Below the pieces are notes generated by a model that made no database searches, had not been told where the DNA came from, and saw only the letters and a list, made by a program, of their open reading frames with translations. DNA of 64,000 nucleotides from DATAZK01 sp963731205. Lineage in GTDB: Bacteria > Actinomycetota > Actinomycetes > Frankiales > Frankiaceae. How positions within the stretch are numbered: position 1 is the stretch's first letter; each line of letters begins with the position of its first letter. This document shows positions 63,681 to 64,000 of the stretch, piece by piece. Both the position numbers and the translations under genes were made by a program. The DNA is taken from the NCBI GenBank assembly GCA_963731205.1, contig CAVSUJ010000002.1:1-64000 (forward strand), given 5' to 3'.

Positions 63681-64000
63681 ATGGCACGAACGCTGGAGGG
63701 TCAGCGGGTTCTGGTGGTCGGTGCCTCCGCCGGCATCGGCCGGGAGTTCGCGCTCCAGGCCGTGCGTGACGGTGCACGCGTCCTGTTCGCCGCGCGACGG
63801 CTCGACCGCTTGAACGCACTCGCCGAGGAGGCCGGCGGCGGGGTGCCGCTGGTCCTTGACATCACCGATCCCGATTCGTGCGCCGCTCTGGCCGATGCGG
63901 TGCGCTCGGAATTCGGCGAGGTCGACCTCGTGGTCTGCAGCGCCGGCTACTCACCGCTGCGCCATTTCGCCGACGTGAGCCCGCAGGACTGGCAGCACGT
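63681..64000 (+). CDS. Short-chain dehydrogenase/reductase, partial
   Basis: Starts at ATG 63681, preceded by GAGGAGG, and runs off the window. The visible ~106 residues hold the cofactor-binding VGASAGIGREFALQAVRDGARVLFAARR, LDITDPDSCAALADAV and CSAGYSPL in place of NNAG. The catalytic YxxxK lies outside. The Cys-Ser instead of Asn-Asn at the NAG motif is somewhat unusual. It is in the same direction as the preceding membrane gene. Confidence 0.85.
   Translation, partial: MARTLEGQRVLVVGASAGIGREFALQAVRDGARVLFAARRLDRLNALAEEAGGGVPLVLDITDPDSCAALADAVRSEFGEVDLVVCSAGYSPLRHFADVSPQDWQH

Overview
The window is very GC-rich DNA with dense, often overlapping genes, frequent GTG starts and many 4-bp GTGA/ATGA overlaps, which fits an actinobacterium. 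Lineage markers agree: the mycothiol ligase MshC, two LytR-CpsA-Psr proteins, the clpS / DUF2017 / mec / cysO / cysM / metallo-beta-lactamase / rph / rdgB block with pncB divergent from clpS (the order known from mycobacteria, here without murI and the rhomboid gene), a Zur-type Fur protein, and F420-type luciferase-like oxidoreductases. I cannot fix the genus; a soil actinomycete of the Frankiales/Jatrophihabitans kind is a guess. No tRNA, rRNA, CRISPR array, insertion sequence or prophage was seen.

Layout. 0.1-8.4 kb is an accessory stretch: an O-antigen-ligase-like protein, a PAP2 phosphatase, small membrane proteins, an ECF sigma factor coupled to a membrane protein with an external CPYC thiol domain, 1.6 kb without a convincing gene, a secreted protein and an alpha/beta hydrolase. 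8.5-16.3 kb is the conserved housekeeping block (LCP, rdgB, rph, a probable cAMP phosphodiesterase-type MBL protein, the CysO/CysM/Mec cysteine pathway, clpS, pncB). 16.4-23.7 kb holds an acyl-CoA synthetase, an NrtR-like Nudix regulator, an SDR, mscL, mshC, a frameshifted TSUP permease and an MscS channel. 23.9-28.6 kb is a CoxLSM-type molybdenum hydroxylase (form II) plus a luciferase-like oxidoreductase. 28.7-33.3 kb pairs a KimA-like potassium permease with a divergent KdpDE-like two-component system that lacks the KdpD N-terminal domain.

34.4-42.5 kb is the region I find most interesting: a membrane-anchored GH18 enzyme with two C-terminal repeat modules is divergent from a 1023-residue processive GT2 glycosyltransferase fused to a degenerate EAL (c-di-GMP) domain. 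A Nudix hydrolase, a Gfo/Idh/MocA oxidoreductase and a second LCP protein follow. The layout suggests synthesis and trimming of an exopolysaccharide with c-di-GMP read by the fused EAL domain.

42.5-52 kb is a CoA-thioester catabolic cluster (acyl-CoA dehydrogenase, amidohydrolase, a CoA transferase and a crotonase that both look domain-permuted, two F420-type oxidoreductases, acyl-CoA synthetase, an unknown small protein, an SDR). 52-56.5 kb is a copper module (CopD/CtaG, CopC, YcnI, zinc-finger anti-sigma) divergent from a SigC-like sigma factor. 56.6-64 kb carries methylmalonyl-CoA mutase (mutA, mutB) with its GTPase chaperone meaB, a Zur-like regulator, two SDRs (one cut by the window edge) and a small membrane protein.

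Five places in three genes look like single-base insertions. All need a +1 shift to restore the protein, so base-calling errors and true decay must be told apart before function is assigned there.
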